Source of the DNA: Lutimonas saemankumensis | Lineage (GTDB): Bacteria > Bacteroidota > Bacteroidia > Flavobacteriales > Flavobacteriaceae | Direction of reading: 5' to 3' | Assembly (NCBI RefSeq): GCF_020171465.1 | Contig: NZ_JAIUZR010000004.1 | Coordinates: forward strand, 186,001 to 250,000 | Length of the DNA stretch: 64,000 nucleotides | In this document: positions 37,611 to 47,131 of the stretch, piece after piece | Layout: each line of letters begins with the position of its first letter | Position numbering within the stretch: position 1 is the stretch's first letter | The notes under the pieces: generated by a model | Told to the model about the DNA's origin: nothing | The model's database searches: none | What the model saw: the letters and a program-made list of their open reading frames with translations, nothing else | Made by a program: the position numbers and the translations under genes

Positions 37611-38417
37611 TTACCAGCCCCCACTGGCTCCGCCACCGCCAAAGCCTCCGCCTCCAAAACCGCCACCGAAGCCTCCGCCTCCAAAGCCTCCGCCAGAACC
37701 TCCGCCAAATCCACCTCGGCTGCCAAATCCACCACGTCCTGCGTTGCTAAGAATGATAGCATCAAGTAAAGAAAATCCACCGGATCTTCTTCCTCTGTTT
37801 CTGCCACCCCCTCGGTTCCTTCTGGAAAGTATTATCATGATGATAATAAAAATAATGACTATTATAAATGCTGAAAATTTACCTTTGGGTTCCTCATATT
37901 GCCTTTCACCTTGATATTCACCTCTCATAATTGTTATAATGGCGTCAGTTCCCTCATCCAGTCCTTTGTAAAAATTCCCTCTTTTAAACTCTGGGGTAAT
38001 AATGTTTTCAATGATCCTTTTCGAAAGCGCATCAGTAAGTAAATGTTCAACTCCGTAACCTGTCCTGATCGTCATTTTCCGATCGGTTTTTGACACCAGC
38101 AAAACAATTCCGTTATCCTTCCCTTTTTGGCCTATACCCCATTTGTGGGCCAGTTCAGTGGCGTACAAGGCAATATCGTTCCCTTCAAGTGAATTGATGG
38201 TGATGACCACGATCTGAGTTGAAGTGGTATCACTGTAATTGATAAGTTTTCTTTCAAGGGACTTAGCTTCTGAACTACTCATCATTTGAGCCTGATCATA
38301 AACACTTGTCTGATTTTTAGGTACATCCGGTAAATAGTCCTGAGCCCAAAATATTTGGACAGTACCAAAAAAGAAAAAAATGAACAGGCTAAAATATTTA
38401 ATGACTCTGGTTTGCAT
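37611..38417 (-). CDS. TPM-domain protein with Gly-rich tail
   Basis: A 268-residue protein from the ATG at 38417, with a signal peptide (MQTRVIKYFSLFIFFFFG, cleaved near WAQ). The TPM (TLP18.3/Psb32/MOLO-1) domain covers about residues 30-165 with VYDQAQMMSS, STQIVVITI and TIRTGYGVEHLLTDA. One transmembrane helix follows (about 180-197, FSAFIIVIIFIIIMIIL). The last 55 residues are almost pure Gly with Phe and Ser (GGFGGGSGGGFGGGG), coded by GC-rich repeats at 37620-37735. TPM proteins help assemble membrane complexes or act as phosphatases. Here the usual LemA partner is not in sight. Confidence 0.85.
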   Translation of the reverse strand: MQTRVIKYFSLFIFFFFGTVQIFWAQDYLPDVPKNQTSVYDQAQMMSSSEAKSLERKLINYSDTTSTQIVVITINSLEGNDIALYATELAHKWGIGQKGKDNGIVLLVSKTDRKMTIRTGYGVEHLLTDALSKRIIENIITPEFKRGNFYKGLDEGTDAIITIMRGEYQGERQYEEPKGKFSAFIIVIIFIIIMIILSRRNRGGGRNRGRRSGGFSLLDAIILSNAGRGGFGSRGGFGGGSGGGFGGGGFGGGFGGGGFGGGGASGGW

Positions 38418-38500
38418 TCTAATGAAAAGTTCTTCGTAATATTGACATGCAATATACCAAAAAACCGGCAATGCCATCCAGGGGTACTAACAATTATTAT

Positions 38501-41500
38501 ATGAAAAAAATTATATTTATTTTTCTTATTATCAGCAACTTATGTTATTCTCAAGAATTTGATGTCCAAAAATTGAAAGGTATAAATCCAAGAGCAATTG
38601 GGCCCGCCGGTATGAGCGGGAGAATAACCGCAATTGATGTGGTAAATAACCAACCCAATATAATTTATACAGGATCGGCATCGGGTGGTGTGTGGAAGTC
38701 CGAAAGCGAAGGAATTGACTGGACTCCGGTTTTTGACAAAGAAAACTTACAGTCGATTGGAGCCATTTGTATACAACAGAGTAATCCTGACGTCATATGG
38801 GTTGGAACCGGAGAAGGAAATCCAAGGAATAGTTCTAATGGAGGATATGGAATTTACAAAAGCCTCGATGGCGGGGTGACCTGGAGTTTGATGGGACTGG
38901 AAAAAACAAGAAATATTCATCGAATAATTGTAGATAGGGACAATCCTGATATTGTATATGTGGCTGCTATAGGGTCTCCCTGGGGTGAACATCCGGAAAG
39001 AGGTGTTTTTAAAACCAGAGATGGAGGTAAAACCTGGAAGAAGATTCTTTTTGTCAACAATAAAACCGGAGCCGCTGACCTCGTGGTGGATGCTAATAAC
39101 CCAAATAAACTCATTGCCGCCATGTGGGAACACAGGAGAAAACCATATACTTTTCAGTCAGGCGGAAAAGGGTCTGGATTGTACATTAGTTTTGACGGAG
39201 GTGAAAACTGGACTCGAAAAACGGATAAGGACGGTCTTCCAAAAGGTGACCTGGGAAGAATCGGACTCGCAATTTCCAGGAGTAACCCAAAGGTGGTCTA
39301 TGCCCTTATAGAGTCTAAAAAAAATGGTCTGTACAGATCAGATGATGGCGGTTTCAAATGGAAACTCATCAACAGTAACACTTCCGAAGGAAGCAGCGGA
39401 ATAGGAAACAGACCATTTTACTATTCTGATATTTTTGTCGATCCTCAGAATGAACATCGTATTTATACCATTTTTACTTATGTAAACTACAGCATTGACG
39501 GAGGACAAAGTTTTAAGCAGTTGATGCCGGCTTATAACAGTAACTCGGGAATTCACCCTGACCATCATGCCTGGTGGATACATCCTGAGAACCCTGATTT
39601 TATGATTGATGGTAATGACGGCGGATTAAATATTACAAAAGATAAAGGAAAGACCTGGAGATTTGTGGAAAATCTTCCGGTGGGGCAGTTTTATCATATT
39701 AATATTGATAACGAATTCCCCTATAATGTTTATGGCGGAATGCAGGACAACGGAAGCTGGGTAGGCCCTTCATATGCGCTTCGGTCTCAAGGCATAAGAA
39801 ATTCTTACTGGCAGGAGATTCTGTTCGGGGATGGTTTTGATGTGATACCGGATCCACAAAATACAAGATTTGGCTACGGAATGTCACAACAGGGTTACGT
39901 GAGTCGATATGACAGAGAAACAGGGGCTGCCAAATCGATCAGGCCGGTCCATCCCAACCCGGAAATAAAACTCAGATTTAACTGGAATTCAGCAATTGCC
40001 ATAGATCCGTTTGATCAAAAAACAATTTATTTTGGAAGTCAGTTCGTACATAAATCTTCAAATAAAGGCCATGAATGGGAAATTATCTCCCCTGATCTGA
40101 CAACAAATGACCCGGAAAAACAAAAACAATACGATAGTGGCGGATTGACCATGGATGCCACAGGGGCCGAGAATTATTGCAGTATTTTAGTAATTAGCCC
40201 AAGTACACTGGTGAAAGATGAATTATGGGTTGGAACCGACGATGGCCGGGTTCAATTGACCAGAGATGGAGGAAATTCATGGACCGATATCAGCCCTTCC
40301 GCTGCCGGCATCCCAAAAGATGGCTGGATTGCACAAATAAAAACGTCGAAATTCAACAAAGGTGAAGCCTATGTTGTAATGAATAATTATCGGAATTTTG
40401 ATTTCAAACCTTATTTACTTAGGACAAGAGACTATGGAAAAACATGGCAAAATCTGGTACAGGGGAAGAGTGAAGAGTTTGGCTATAGCTTATCTATGGT
40501 TCAGGACCCGGTGAATAAAAACCTTCTTTTTCTGGGAACCGAATACGGATTATATCTAAGCCTGGATGAAGGCAAAAACTGGAATAAATGGACTGAGAAT
40601 TATCCAAGTACGCCTACTATGGACATGATAATCCATCCTACAGAACACGACCTTGCCATTGCCACATTTGGAAGGTCATTTTTCATCATAGACGATATAC
40701 GTCCACTTCGTCAGTTGGCCTCGGAGGGAACAGGCCTTTTTGAAAGGCCTATAACGATTTTTGACCCTCCAAAAGCCTATTTAGCGAAATATCAGCAGGC
40801 GAATGGTACAAGGTTTGCCGGCAATGCCATCTTTAACGGAGAAAACAGAAAAAGCGGGGCCATGATAAGCTATTCCATAAAAAAAGATGAAAATTCCAAT
40901 GACTCCGGCAGCAATGATAATTCCAACAGCTCCGATACTAACGATGATTCTGAAGAAATGAAGGAATCAGCCAAAGATAGCCTGATTCTAGAGATTTTGA
41001 ATTCCGATCAGAAATTAATCAGGACTCTGAAACCAAAAATTCCAAAAGAAAGCGGGATTCACAGAACGTATTGGGATCTAAGGGAAAAAGGTGTCTTCTC
41101 ACCATCAAGAAAAGAGGTTAATACGAAAAATGATCCCGCCGGGGCTTATGTTGTTCCAGGTACCTATACCCTTAAAATGAGTTATCGTGGACAATCAGAT
41201 TCTACTCAAATCGAGGTGGCCTATGACCCAAGAATTGAAATAACCCAGGATATTTTGGTTCAAAAATACGAGTTGCTTCAATCTCTTTATGCAATAAGAG
41301 ATCTCTCCTTCAGAGCCGTAGAAAGACTGAAAGAATCAAAAAAAACAGCTTCAGGAATAAAAATGCAGGTAAAGAAAACGGATGGAGGCCAATTCAAGGA
41401 TCTTATAAAATCCAGCGACAGTATTCAAAGATCCATTGACCTTCTGATCGATGATGTTCTTGGCAAAGAGGATAAACGGCAGGGAATTACATCACCTGAA

Positions 41501-41725
41501 AAACCTTCAAATATTTCCTATCTGAACAATGCAATAAATTATGTATGGAATTTGATGAGCTACCCGGGTATTACAGAAAAACAGCTGATCGAAAATGCTG
41601 AAAAGAAGTTAGATCCGGTCATTGAACGCATCAATGATTTTTACAGGAAACAGTGGACAACATATAGAAATGAGGTTGAAAATGCCAAGATCAGTGTTTT
41701 CAAAGATTACGATACCCTGGAGTAA
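38501..41725 (+). CDS. Large exported BNR/VPS10-like repeat protein
   Basis: A 1074-residue protein from the ATG at 38501, with a signal peptide (MKKIIFIFLIISNLCYSQ). At least eight BNR/Asp-box units (SxDGGxTW) are seen, e.g. SLDGGVTWSLM, TRDGGKTWKK, SDDGGFKWKL and TRDYGKTWQN, forming a sortilin/sialidase-type propeller over residues about 25-730. A Ser/Asn/Asp-rich linker (around residue 810) joins a C-terminal helical part. Members are called WD40/YVTN/BNR-repeat glycosyl hydrolases, but no sialidase active site is evident. It is probably in the outer membrane or secreted. The promoter region is shared with the TPM gene. Confidence 0.88.
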   Translation: MKKIIFIFLIISNLCYSQEFDVQKLKGINPRAIGPAGMSGRITAIDVVNNQPNIIYTGSASGGVWKSESEGIDWTPVFDKENLQSIGAICIQQSNPDVIWVGTGEGNPRNSSNGGYGIYKSLDGGVTWSLMGLEKTRNIHRIIVDRDNPDIVYVAAIGSPWGEHPERGVFKTRDGGKTWKKILFVNNKTGAADLVVDANNPNKLIAAMWEHRRKPYTFQSGGKGSGLYISFDGGENWTRKTDKDGLPKGDLGRIGLAISRSNPKVVYALIESKKNGLYRSDDGGFKWKLINSNTSEGSSGIGNRPFYYSDIFVDPQNEHRIYTIFTYVNYSIDGGQSFKQLMPAYNSNSGIHPDHHAWWIHPENPDFMIDGNDGGLNITKDKGKTWRFVENLPVGQFYHINIDNEFPYNVYGGMQDNGSWVGPSYALRSQGIRNSYWQEILFGDGFDVIPDPQNTRFGYGMSQQGYVSRYDRETGAAKSIRPVHPNPEIKLRFNWNSAIAIDPFDQKTIYFGSQFVHKSSNKGHEWEIISPDLTTNDPEKQKQYDSGGLTMDATGAENYCSILVISPSTLVKDELWVGTDDGRVQLTRDGGNSWTDISPSAAGIPKDGWIAQIKTSKFNKGEAYVVMNNYRNFDFKPYLLRTRDYGKTWQNLVQGKSEEFGYSLSMVQDPVNKNLLFLGTEYGLYLSLDEGKNWNKWTENYPSTPTMDMIIHPTEHDLAIATFGRSFFIIDDIRPLRQLASEGTGLFERPITIFDPPKAYLAKYQQANGTRFAGNAIFNGENRKSGAMISYSIKKDENSNDSGSNDNSNSSDTNDDSEEMKESAKDSLILEILNSDQKLIRTLKPKIPKESGIHRTYWDLREKGVFSPSRKEVNTKNDPAGAYVVPGTYTLKMSYRGQSDSTQIEVAYDPRIEITQDILVQKYELLQSLYAIRDLSFRAVERLKESKKTASGIKMQVKKTDGGQFKDLIKSSDSIQRSIDLLIDDVLGKEDKRQGITSPEKPSNISYLNNAINYVWNLMSYPGITEKQLIENAEKKLDPVIERINDFYRKQWTTYRNEVENAKISVFKDYDTLE

Positions 41726-41744
41726 ATTTAATAGGCAGCTCTAT

Positions 41745-42368
41745 TTAAGGTTTCGAATAATTTGAGGGAACAAGACATTTGTCGTTTTCCCAGGTACCAA
41801 TTAAATCCTCCTTGGCAATAGGCTTTCCGTCACAGTTAAGAAATATTCCTCCTTCTTTTTTGATGACCCTTAAAGTTCCCGTTCGCAGTTCATTGAGAAT
41901 GATGGTAATAAGTTCAGTTTCATTCGCATCAGGATTGTTACGGGCAATTCTTATTCCTTGCCGGTTATTGTACAAATCCATATCGGAAGCCACTTTATCA
42001 GGTAAAATCCCATCTTCAGGATCACCTTTTAAATAAGATTTGTAGTTCCCTTTTTCATGGGCCTTCCCAAGTTTGAGGGAAGAATTTGGTCCTATTTTAT
42101 GGGTCAATGCTGCCATCCAAAGTGTGTGCTTGAATGCATCCAGATTGCCACCGTTATCGTCTGTGCCAATGATTCCGGTTCTTTTTATGGAATCTCTCAC
42201 CTCAATCGTTCTCAAAGATATGCTCAGGGCCCTTTTTGCCTTGAACGGATGACCGATGACCCACCACTTCTCTGGCCCGCTCAATGACGAGAATCCATTC
42301 CTTTTCTGAGCCACTGAACCAAAACTCAAAAACAATCCAAAAACAAGTATAATTCCTCCCTTTAACAC
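41745..42368 (-). CDS. Exported protein, DUF6973-like
   Basis: A 207-residue protein with a signal peptide (MLKGGIILVFGLFLSFGSVAQ). The core NLDAFKHTLWMAALTHKIGP, followed by KLGKAHEKGN and DMDLYNNRQGIRIA, matches the His-rich helical signature of DUF6973-type proteins in Bacteroidota (xDAFRHAYW...H...N..G). The conserved His and Glu residues suggest a metal site, but activity is unknown. It stands between two plus-strand genes. Confidence 0.75.
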   Translation of the reverse strand: MLKGGIILVFGLFLSFGSVAQKRNGFSSLSGPEKWWVIGHPFKAKRALSISLRTIEVRDSIKRTGIIGTDDNGGNLDAFKHTLWMAALTHKIGPNSSLKLGKAHEKGNYKSYLKGDPEDGILPDKVASDMDLYNNRQGIRIARNNPDANETELITIILNELRTGTLRVIKKEGGIFLNCDGKPIAKEDLIGTWENDKCLVPSNYSKP

Positions 42369-42437
42369 AACTACTAAAATTGAAAAACGAAGATCGTTTT
42401 ATTTTTACAAACACCACGGAATTCTGACTAAAATCGC

Positions 42438-42445
42438 TACTTTTG
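42438..42445 (+). promoter_or_regulatory. -7 box of the Xaa-Pro peptidase gene
   Basis: TACTTTTG matches TAnnTTTG, 28 bases before the ATG. No strict -33 TTTG. Confidence 0.45.
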
Positions 42446-42473
42446 ATATGAAACTCATTAAAAATAGAATCTG

Positions 42474-43766
42474 ATGAAGTACCTTCCTATCGATAACCAG
42501 CTATTTATAAAAAACAGAAAAAAATTTGTTGAAAAAATGGAGCCAAATTCCATGGCTATATTCAATTCCAATGATATTTATCCCATAAGTGCTGACAGTA
42601 CCCTGCCTTTTGCTCAGCAAAGGGATATTTTTTATTTATCAGGAGTGGATCAGGAAGAGAGTGTACTTGTGATCTTTCCCGATTGCCCAAAAGAGGAAAA
42701 CAGAGAGATTTTGTTTTTAAGGGAGACCAACGATCATATCGCGGTCTGGGAAGGCGAAAAACTCGATAAAGATAAGGCTTTTACAACATCCGGGATTTCA
42801 AAAGTTTACTGGTTGCAAGACCTTGAAAAGGTATTATTTGAGTTAATGACTCAGGCAGAAACGGTTTATGTCAATACAAATGAACACTACCGTGCCAGCG
42901 TTGAAACTGAAACTAGGGATGCACGATTTATAAAATGGATAAAGGAAAAATATCCTGCTCATAACTACAAAAGGTGTCAGCCAATTATGCAAAGGCTGAG
43001 GTCGGTTAAGGAGCCTCTGGAAATCGAAATGATACAAAATGCCTGTGATATCACCGAAAAGGGATTTCGAAGAGTTCTTGGTTTTATGAAACCGGGTGTT
43101 ATGGAATATGAAATAGAAGCGGAATACATCCATGAATTCATCAGAAACAGATCTGCAGGATTTGCTTATACTCCGATTATCGGATCAGGATACAATGCCT
43201 GTGTATTGCATTATATTGAAAACAACCAGGAATGTAAGGATGGTGACATGGTTTTAATGGATGTAGGTGCGGAATATGCAAATTATTCAAGTGATATGAC
43301 ACGTTGTATTCCGGTTTCAGGAAAATTTTCGGAAAGGCAAAAGGAAGTATATAATGCGGTTTTAAGAGTAAAGAACGAGGCAGCAAAATTACTGGTTCCT
43401 GGAACCATATGGGCAGATTATCATGTGGAGGTGGGAAAATTAATGACCAAAGAGCTTTTAAACCTTGGCCTTATCAGTCAGGAAGATGTTGATAAGGAAG
43501 ATCCAGACTGGCCGGCATATAAAAAGTATTTTATGCATGGCACTTCGCACCATATGGGCCTTGACACGCATGACTATGGTATATTGACCGAACCCATGGA
43601 GCCCGGAATGGTGTTTACGGTTGAACCCGGGATCTATATTCCTGATGAAAATCTGGGGATCAGGCTCGAGGATGATTATGTTATACAGGAATCCGGAGAA
43701 CCCATTAATTTAATGGCTAACATCCCTATTGAAATCGAAGACATCGAAAAGCTGATGCAAGGTTAA
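42474..43766 (+). CDS. Xaa-Pro aminopeptidase (M24B)
   Basis: A 430-residue cytoplasmic protein with an N-terminal aminopeptidase-P domain (residues 1-150) and a C-terminal pita-bread domain. The dimetal ligands are in MDVGAEYANYSSDMT (two Asp), HGTSHHMGLDTHD (His), EPGIYI and RLEDDYV (two Glu). It removes an N-terminal residue from Xaa-Pro peptides. It is convergent with brnQ. Confidence 0.95.
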   Translation: MKYLPIDNQLFIKNRKKFVEKMEPNSMAIFNSNDIYPISADSTLPFAQQRDIFYLSGVDQEESVLVIFPDCPKEENREILFLRETNDHIAVWEGEKLDKDKAFTTSGISKVYWLQDLEKVLFELMTQAETVYVNTNEHYRASVETETRDARFIKWIKEKYPAHNYKRCQPIMQRLRSVKEPLEIEMIQNACDITEKGFRRVLGFMKPGVMEYEIEAEYIHEFIRNRSAGFAYTPIIGSGYNACVLHYIENNQECKDGDMVLMDVGAEYANYSSDMTRCIPVSGKFSERQKEVYNAVLRVKNEAAKLLVPGTIWADYHVEVGKLMTKELLNLGLISQEDVDKEDPDWPAYKKYFMHGTSHHMGLDTHDYGILTEPMEPGMVFTVEPGIYIPDENLGIRLEDDYVIQESGEPINLMANIPIEIEDIEKLMQG

Positions 43767-43785
43767 GGATTGCCAACAGGTAAAA

Positions 43786-45078
43786 TCAATTTTGGGTGTT
43801 TGCTTTCTTGCTCGTCTTAGAAATCAAATTCATCAAGATAAAGGCCAATATACATGGCATGACCCAGCCTAGTCCATCCCTGGATAATGGAATTATGATA
43901 TAAAGTGAATTTAGGGATTCCTCGGAAAGAAAGCTGCTCAAAAAATTCGGTATGCTAAAAACTATGGCAAGAACCACCAGCACACGATATACCTGATGAC
44001 CGGCATATTTTTCCGGCAATAGATTCAGAAGGATCAGTACAATGGAAATAGGATAAAGTAACATCAGCACCGAAACGGCAATATCAATAATGAATTTTAC
44101 CTCAAACTGCCCCATTAAGATACCCGTGACACAGGAAAGCGCGGCTGAAACCACATAGACCTTTTTAGAATCCCCAAACATTCCCTTAAAAAAGTCCGCT
44201 ACCCCAACTATTATACTCACTGCAGTTGTAAAACAGGATAAGGCGACCAAAATACTTAAAAATGCAGTACCTGTTCTTCCCATAATCTGAGTGCTTAAAC
44301 CCGAAAGAAGTGCTGTCCTGCTGATATTCGGGTCAAAGCCGGCATTCAACTTGGATCCAATAAAAATCAGACCAATATAAATTATAAACAATCCGGCCAT
44401 AGCTATAAGTCCTGACTGACCGATCATGATTTGTTTCTCCTTAAGGCTCATCTTTACCCTGGAATTGTTAAGGGTAACAACCATTACACCTCCCATTACA
44501 AGTCCTGCAATGGCGTCATAGGTCTGATACCCTTCGAGAAATCCCTTAATAATTGGTTTTTCGTAACTACTCATCACCATTGTATTGGCTGGACCAAGAA
44601 TTCCCAGGATAATAATGGTCAGCAAAATCATCCCTATAACAGGCGTTAAAAACTTTCCCAAAAATTCGATCACTTTCCCTCTGTTAATGACAAAAACAAA
44701 AACCAAGGAAAAGTATACGAAACTCGTCAATAAGGGGCTGGTTTCAAAATAGGGTTTAATAGCTATTTCATGTGTAACGGCAGCAGTTCTCGGGCAGGGA
44801 AGTATGGGAATCATCAGGTAGATACCCACACTGAATACAAGAGCAAACCTCGTTGAGACTTTTCTGCCAAAATCAATCATCGTACCTTGTAATCTGGCAT
44901 AACCCAATAAGGCCAGCATAGGAAAAACAGTAGCGGAAAGGAGAAAGCCGGCCCCAACCAAGCCCCAGTCTTCACCTGCCTTAAAACCCAGCATTGGAGG
45001 CAGTATCAGATTACCTGCTCCAAAAAAGGATGCGAAGATGGCAAAACCGAAGATAAATTTTTCCCTGATACTGTTCAT
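43786..45078 (-). CDS. brnQ: Branched-chain amino acid : cation symporter BrnQ
   Basis: A 430-residue polytopic membrane protein with about twelve helices. The N-terminus (KFIFGFAIFASFFGAGNLILPPMLG) is the BrnQ/LIV-II signature, and LPCPRTAAVTHEIA is another family block. It brings in leucine, isoleucine and valine, coupled to sodium or protons. It is divergent from the hydrolase gene, and the gap of 52 bp must hold both promoters. Confidence 0.95.
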   Translation of the reverse strand: MNSIREKFIFGFAIFASFFGAGNLILPPMLGFKAGEDWGLVGAGFLLSATVFPMLALLGYARLQGTMIDFGRKVSTRFALVFSVGIYLMIPILPCPRTAAVTHEIAIKPYFETSPLLTSFVYFSLVFVFVINRGKVIEFLGKFLTPVIGMILLTIIILGILGPANTMVMSSYEKPIIKGFLEGYQTYDAIAGLVMGGVMVVTLNNSRVKMSLKEKQIMIGQSGLIAMAGLFIIYIGLIFIGSKLNAGFDPNISRTALLSGLSTQIMGRTGTAFLSILVALSCFTTAVSIIVGVADFFKGMFGDSKKVYVVSAALSCVTGILMGQFEVKFIIDIAVSVLMLLYPISIVLILLNLLPEKYAGHQVYRVLVVLAIVFSIPNFLSSFLSEESLNSLYIIIPLSRDGLGWVMPCILAFILMNLISKTSKKANTQN

Positions 45079-45130
45079 TTTTCTTCAAATTGATAAATAT
45101 ACAGTAATTTAGTCAACGATCTCTTTTGAT

Positions 45131-45919
45131 ATGCCAGATATACTTTATAAAAATTTAAACGTTCACTACTCTGATACTGGTCATGGCAAGGCACTTGTTT
45201 TTCTGCATGGTTTTCTGGAAAACGCTGCGATGTGGGAAAAGGTAACTTTACCTCTAAAGCAAAATTTCAGGATCATCTGTATTGACCTTCTCGGACACGG
45301 CAAAACTCAGAACCTGGGTTATATCCACTCCATGGAAGATCAGGCTAAACTGGTAATTTTTGTGTTGAGCCATTTAGGAATAGAACGGTTCAGTTTGATA
45401 GGTCACAGCATGGGAGGATATATTTCACTTGCTATTTCTGAATTGATTCCCAAACGTGTTGATCGACTCTGTTTGATGAACTCAACGGCCCTTGCCGATA
45501 CTGAAGAAAAAAAAATTAACAGGGATCGCGGAATTGCAGCAGTCAAACAGAATTATAAAACTTTTGTAAGGCTGGCGATTCCCAATCTGTTTTCAGAAGA
45601 AAACCGTACTGTTTTTTTGGGTGAAATTAAAGAAATCACCGATCAGGCTCTCAAAATGTCCGCTCAGGGAATCATCGCCTCCTTAGAGGGTATGAAGGTC
45701 AGGCCGGACAGAACAAATATCATATCTAAGGAATCCCTTCCTGTACTCATGATAATCGGGAAAAAAGATCCTGCTCTTGACTATCAAAGCTTATTGGATC
45801 AATCCCGCCACAAAAACGTAACAGCAGTTATTTTTGATGATGGCCATATGAGCCATATTGAAAATGAACGAGATCTTACCTCTGCCTTCTCGGAATGGTT
45901 TTCAAAAAAGGTTTCTTAA
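45131..45919 (+). CDS. Alpha/beta hydrolase
   Basis: A 262-residue protein. HGFLENAAMW holds the oxyanion region, and GHSMGGYISL the nucleophile Ser93. The late DGHMSHIE gives the catalytic His and IIGKKDPALDY the acid region. The lid is short. Substrate is unknown; relatives cleave esters or lactones. The following methyltransferase begins four bases after its stop. Confidence 0.87.
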   Translation: MPDILYKNLNVHYSDTGHGKALVFLHGFLENAAMWEKVTLPLKQNFRIICIDLLGHGKTQNLGYIHSMEDQAKLVIFVLSHLGIERFSLIGHSMGGYISLAISELIPKRVDRLCLMNSTALADTEEKKINRDRGIAAVKQNYKTFVRLAIPNLFSEENRTVFLGEIKEITDQALKMSAQGIIASLEGMKVRPDRTNIISKESLPVLMIIGKKDPALDYQSLLDQSRHKNVTAVIFDDGHMSHIENERDLTSAFSEWFSKKVS

Positions 45920-45923
45920 ACTT

Positions 45924-46571
45924 ATGGCTGATAAAAAACAATCTTCCACCTGCCCATTATGCACTGCAAAATCAACTATTTTCTTTGAAGATGAAAAACA
46001 TCTGTTTTATAAGTGCAGGGAATGCCATGGCGTCTTCAGATCTGAAGATCAGCGTTTGTCTGAAACTGATGAGTTAGGACGATACCTTTTACATGAGAAT
46101 CCTGAATTTGACCAGGGATATTATCAATTTATACTTCCTGTCATTGAAGAGGTCAGGTCTTTTGCTGCTAAAGGGTCCAAGGGCCTTGATTACGGATGCG
46201 GGCAACATCAGGTTCTGATGAAATATCTCGCTGAGGATGGCTATAAAATGTTTGGTTATGACCCTTTGTTTCTGGATGACAAGGAACTCTTAAACCAACA
46301 ATATGATTTTATCGTAAGTTGCGAAGTAATAGAACATTTTTTTTATCCTTACCGCGAATTCCAAGGCTTAAAAAATATCCTGGCTCCACAAGGAAAACTT
46401 ATCTGCAAAACAGATGTTTATGATTCAAAAACAGATTTTGAGAGCTGGTATTACAAAAACGACCCCACCCATGTCTTTATTTATATGGAAGAAACCTTTG
46501 AATGGATCAGAAAAAATTTGGATTTTAAAGATGTTAAAGTGGATGGAAGAGTGATCAATTTTTCCAAATAA
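45924..46571 (+). CDS. SAM methyltransferase with N-terminal zinc ribbon (second)
   Basis: A 215-residue protein from the ATG at 45924 (an overlapping longer frame would need to begin inside the hydrolase gene). Cys10 and Cys13 (CPLC) and Cys31 and Cys34 (CREC) form a zinc ribbon. The methyltransferase motif I is GLDYGCGQHQVLMKYLAEDGY, with VSCEVIEHFFYP as motif IV. Compared with the protein at 35998 it is shorter and lacks the basic tail. Substrate is unknown. Confidence 0.85.
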   Translation: MADKKQSSTCPLCTAKSTIFFEDEKHLFYKCRECHGVFRSEDQRLSETDELGRYLLHENPEFDQGYYQFILPVIEEVRSFAAKGSKGLDYGCGQHQVLMKYLAEDGYKMFGYDPLFLDDKELLNQQYDFIVSCEVIEHFFYPYREFQGLKNILAPQGKLICKTDVYDSKTDFESWYYKNDPTHVFIYMEETFEWIRKNLDFKDVKVDGRVINFSK

Positions 46572-46615
46572 TCCTTAAATTTATAAGAATTACCATAGAT
46601 TTAAATCGACCCATC

Positions 46616-47128
46616 ATGAAAAAATATACTGCTCTAACTTTAATTTTCTTTATGGTATTCTCAATCTCTTTTGGACAGACCAAAAAAGAAAAAAAAGCTG
46701 CAAAATCATTAAAAGAATATGAACAGATGAAAGAAGTGATCTCTGGAGAGGCCTATGATTTTCAGGCTGAATGGGCAACCACGCTTCAAGGCAGAAGAAT
46801 CAATCTCACGTCCAATGCCAATTTTATGAGGATAAGAAAAGACAGCGCCAATATATACCTTCCTTATTTTGGACAGTCCTCCTCAGGAGGGGTCGCCATG
46901 ACCACAAATGGCGGAATAGAATTTTCGGGCCTGATGCAAGATTATAAGGTTTCTTACGACGACAAAAAGCAAAAAATTGTTGTTCAGTTTAACGCGAATT
47001 CAAAGAATGAAAGATATCAGTTCAATATGACGGTATTTAAAGCCGGAAATACAATTATGAATGTAAACAGTAATTATCGAACAGGTATTAAATACGAAGG
47101 AAATACTCGAAAACCCAAACCAGAATAG
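46616..47128 (+). CDS. DUF4251 exported protein
   Basis: A 170-residue protein with a signal peptide (MKKYTALTLIFFMVFSISFGQ). A basic Lys/Glu helix follows, then the DUF4251 beta-sandwich: WATTLQGRRINLTSNANF, IYLPYFGQSSSGG and GIEFSGLMQDYKVSYDDKK. The family occurs nearly only in Bacteroidota and has no known function. It is convergent with thiL, with a three-base gap. Confidence 0.88.
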   Translation: MKKYTALTLIFFMVFSISFGQTKKEKKAAKSLKEYEQMKEVISGEAYDFQAEWATTLQGRRINLTSNANFMRIRKDSANIYLPYFGQSSSGGVAMTTNGGIEFSGLMQDYKVSYDDKKQKIVVQFNANSKNERYQFNMTVFKAGNTIMNVNSNYRTGIKYEGNTRKPKPE

Positions 47129-47131
47129 TCC

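Noticed and set aside
37565-37807. Val/Glu/Ala-rich frame opposite the end of the YCII gene and over the Gly-rich tail
   Set aside because: It is another frame of the Gly-rich repeat in the TPM gene; codon periodicity makes it open by chance.
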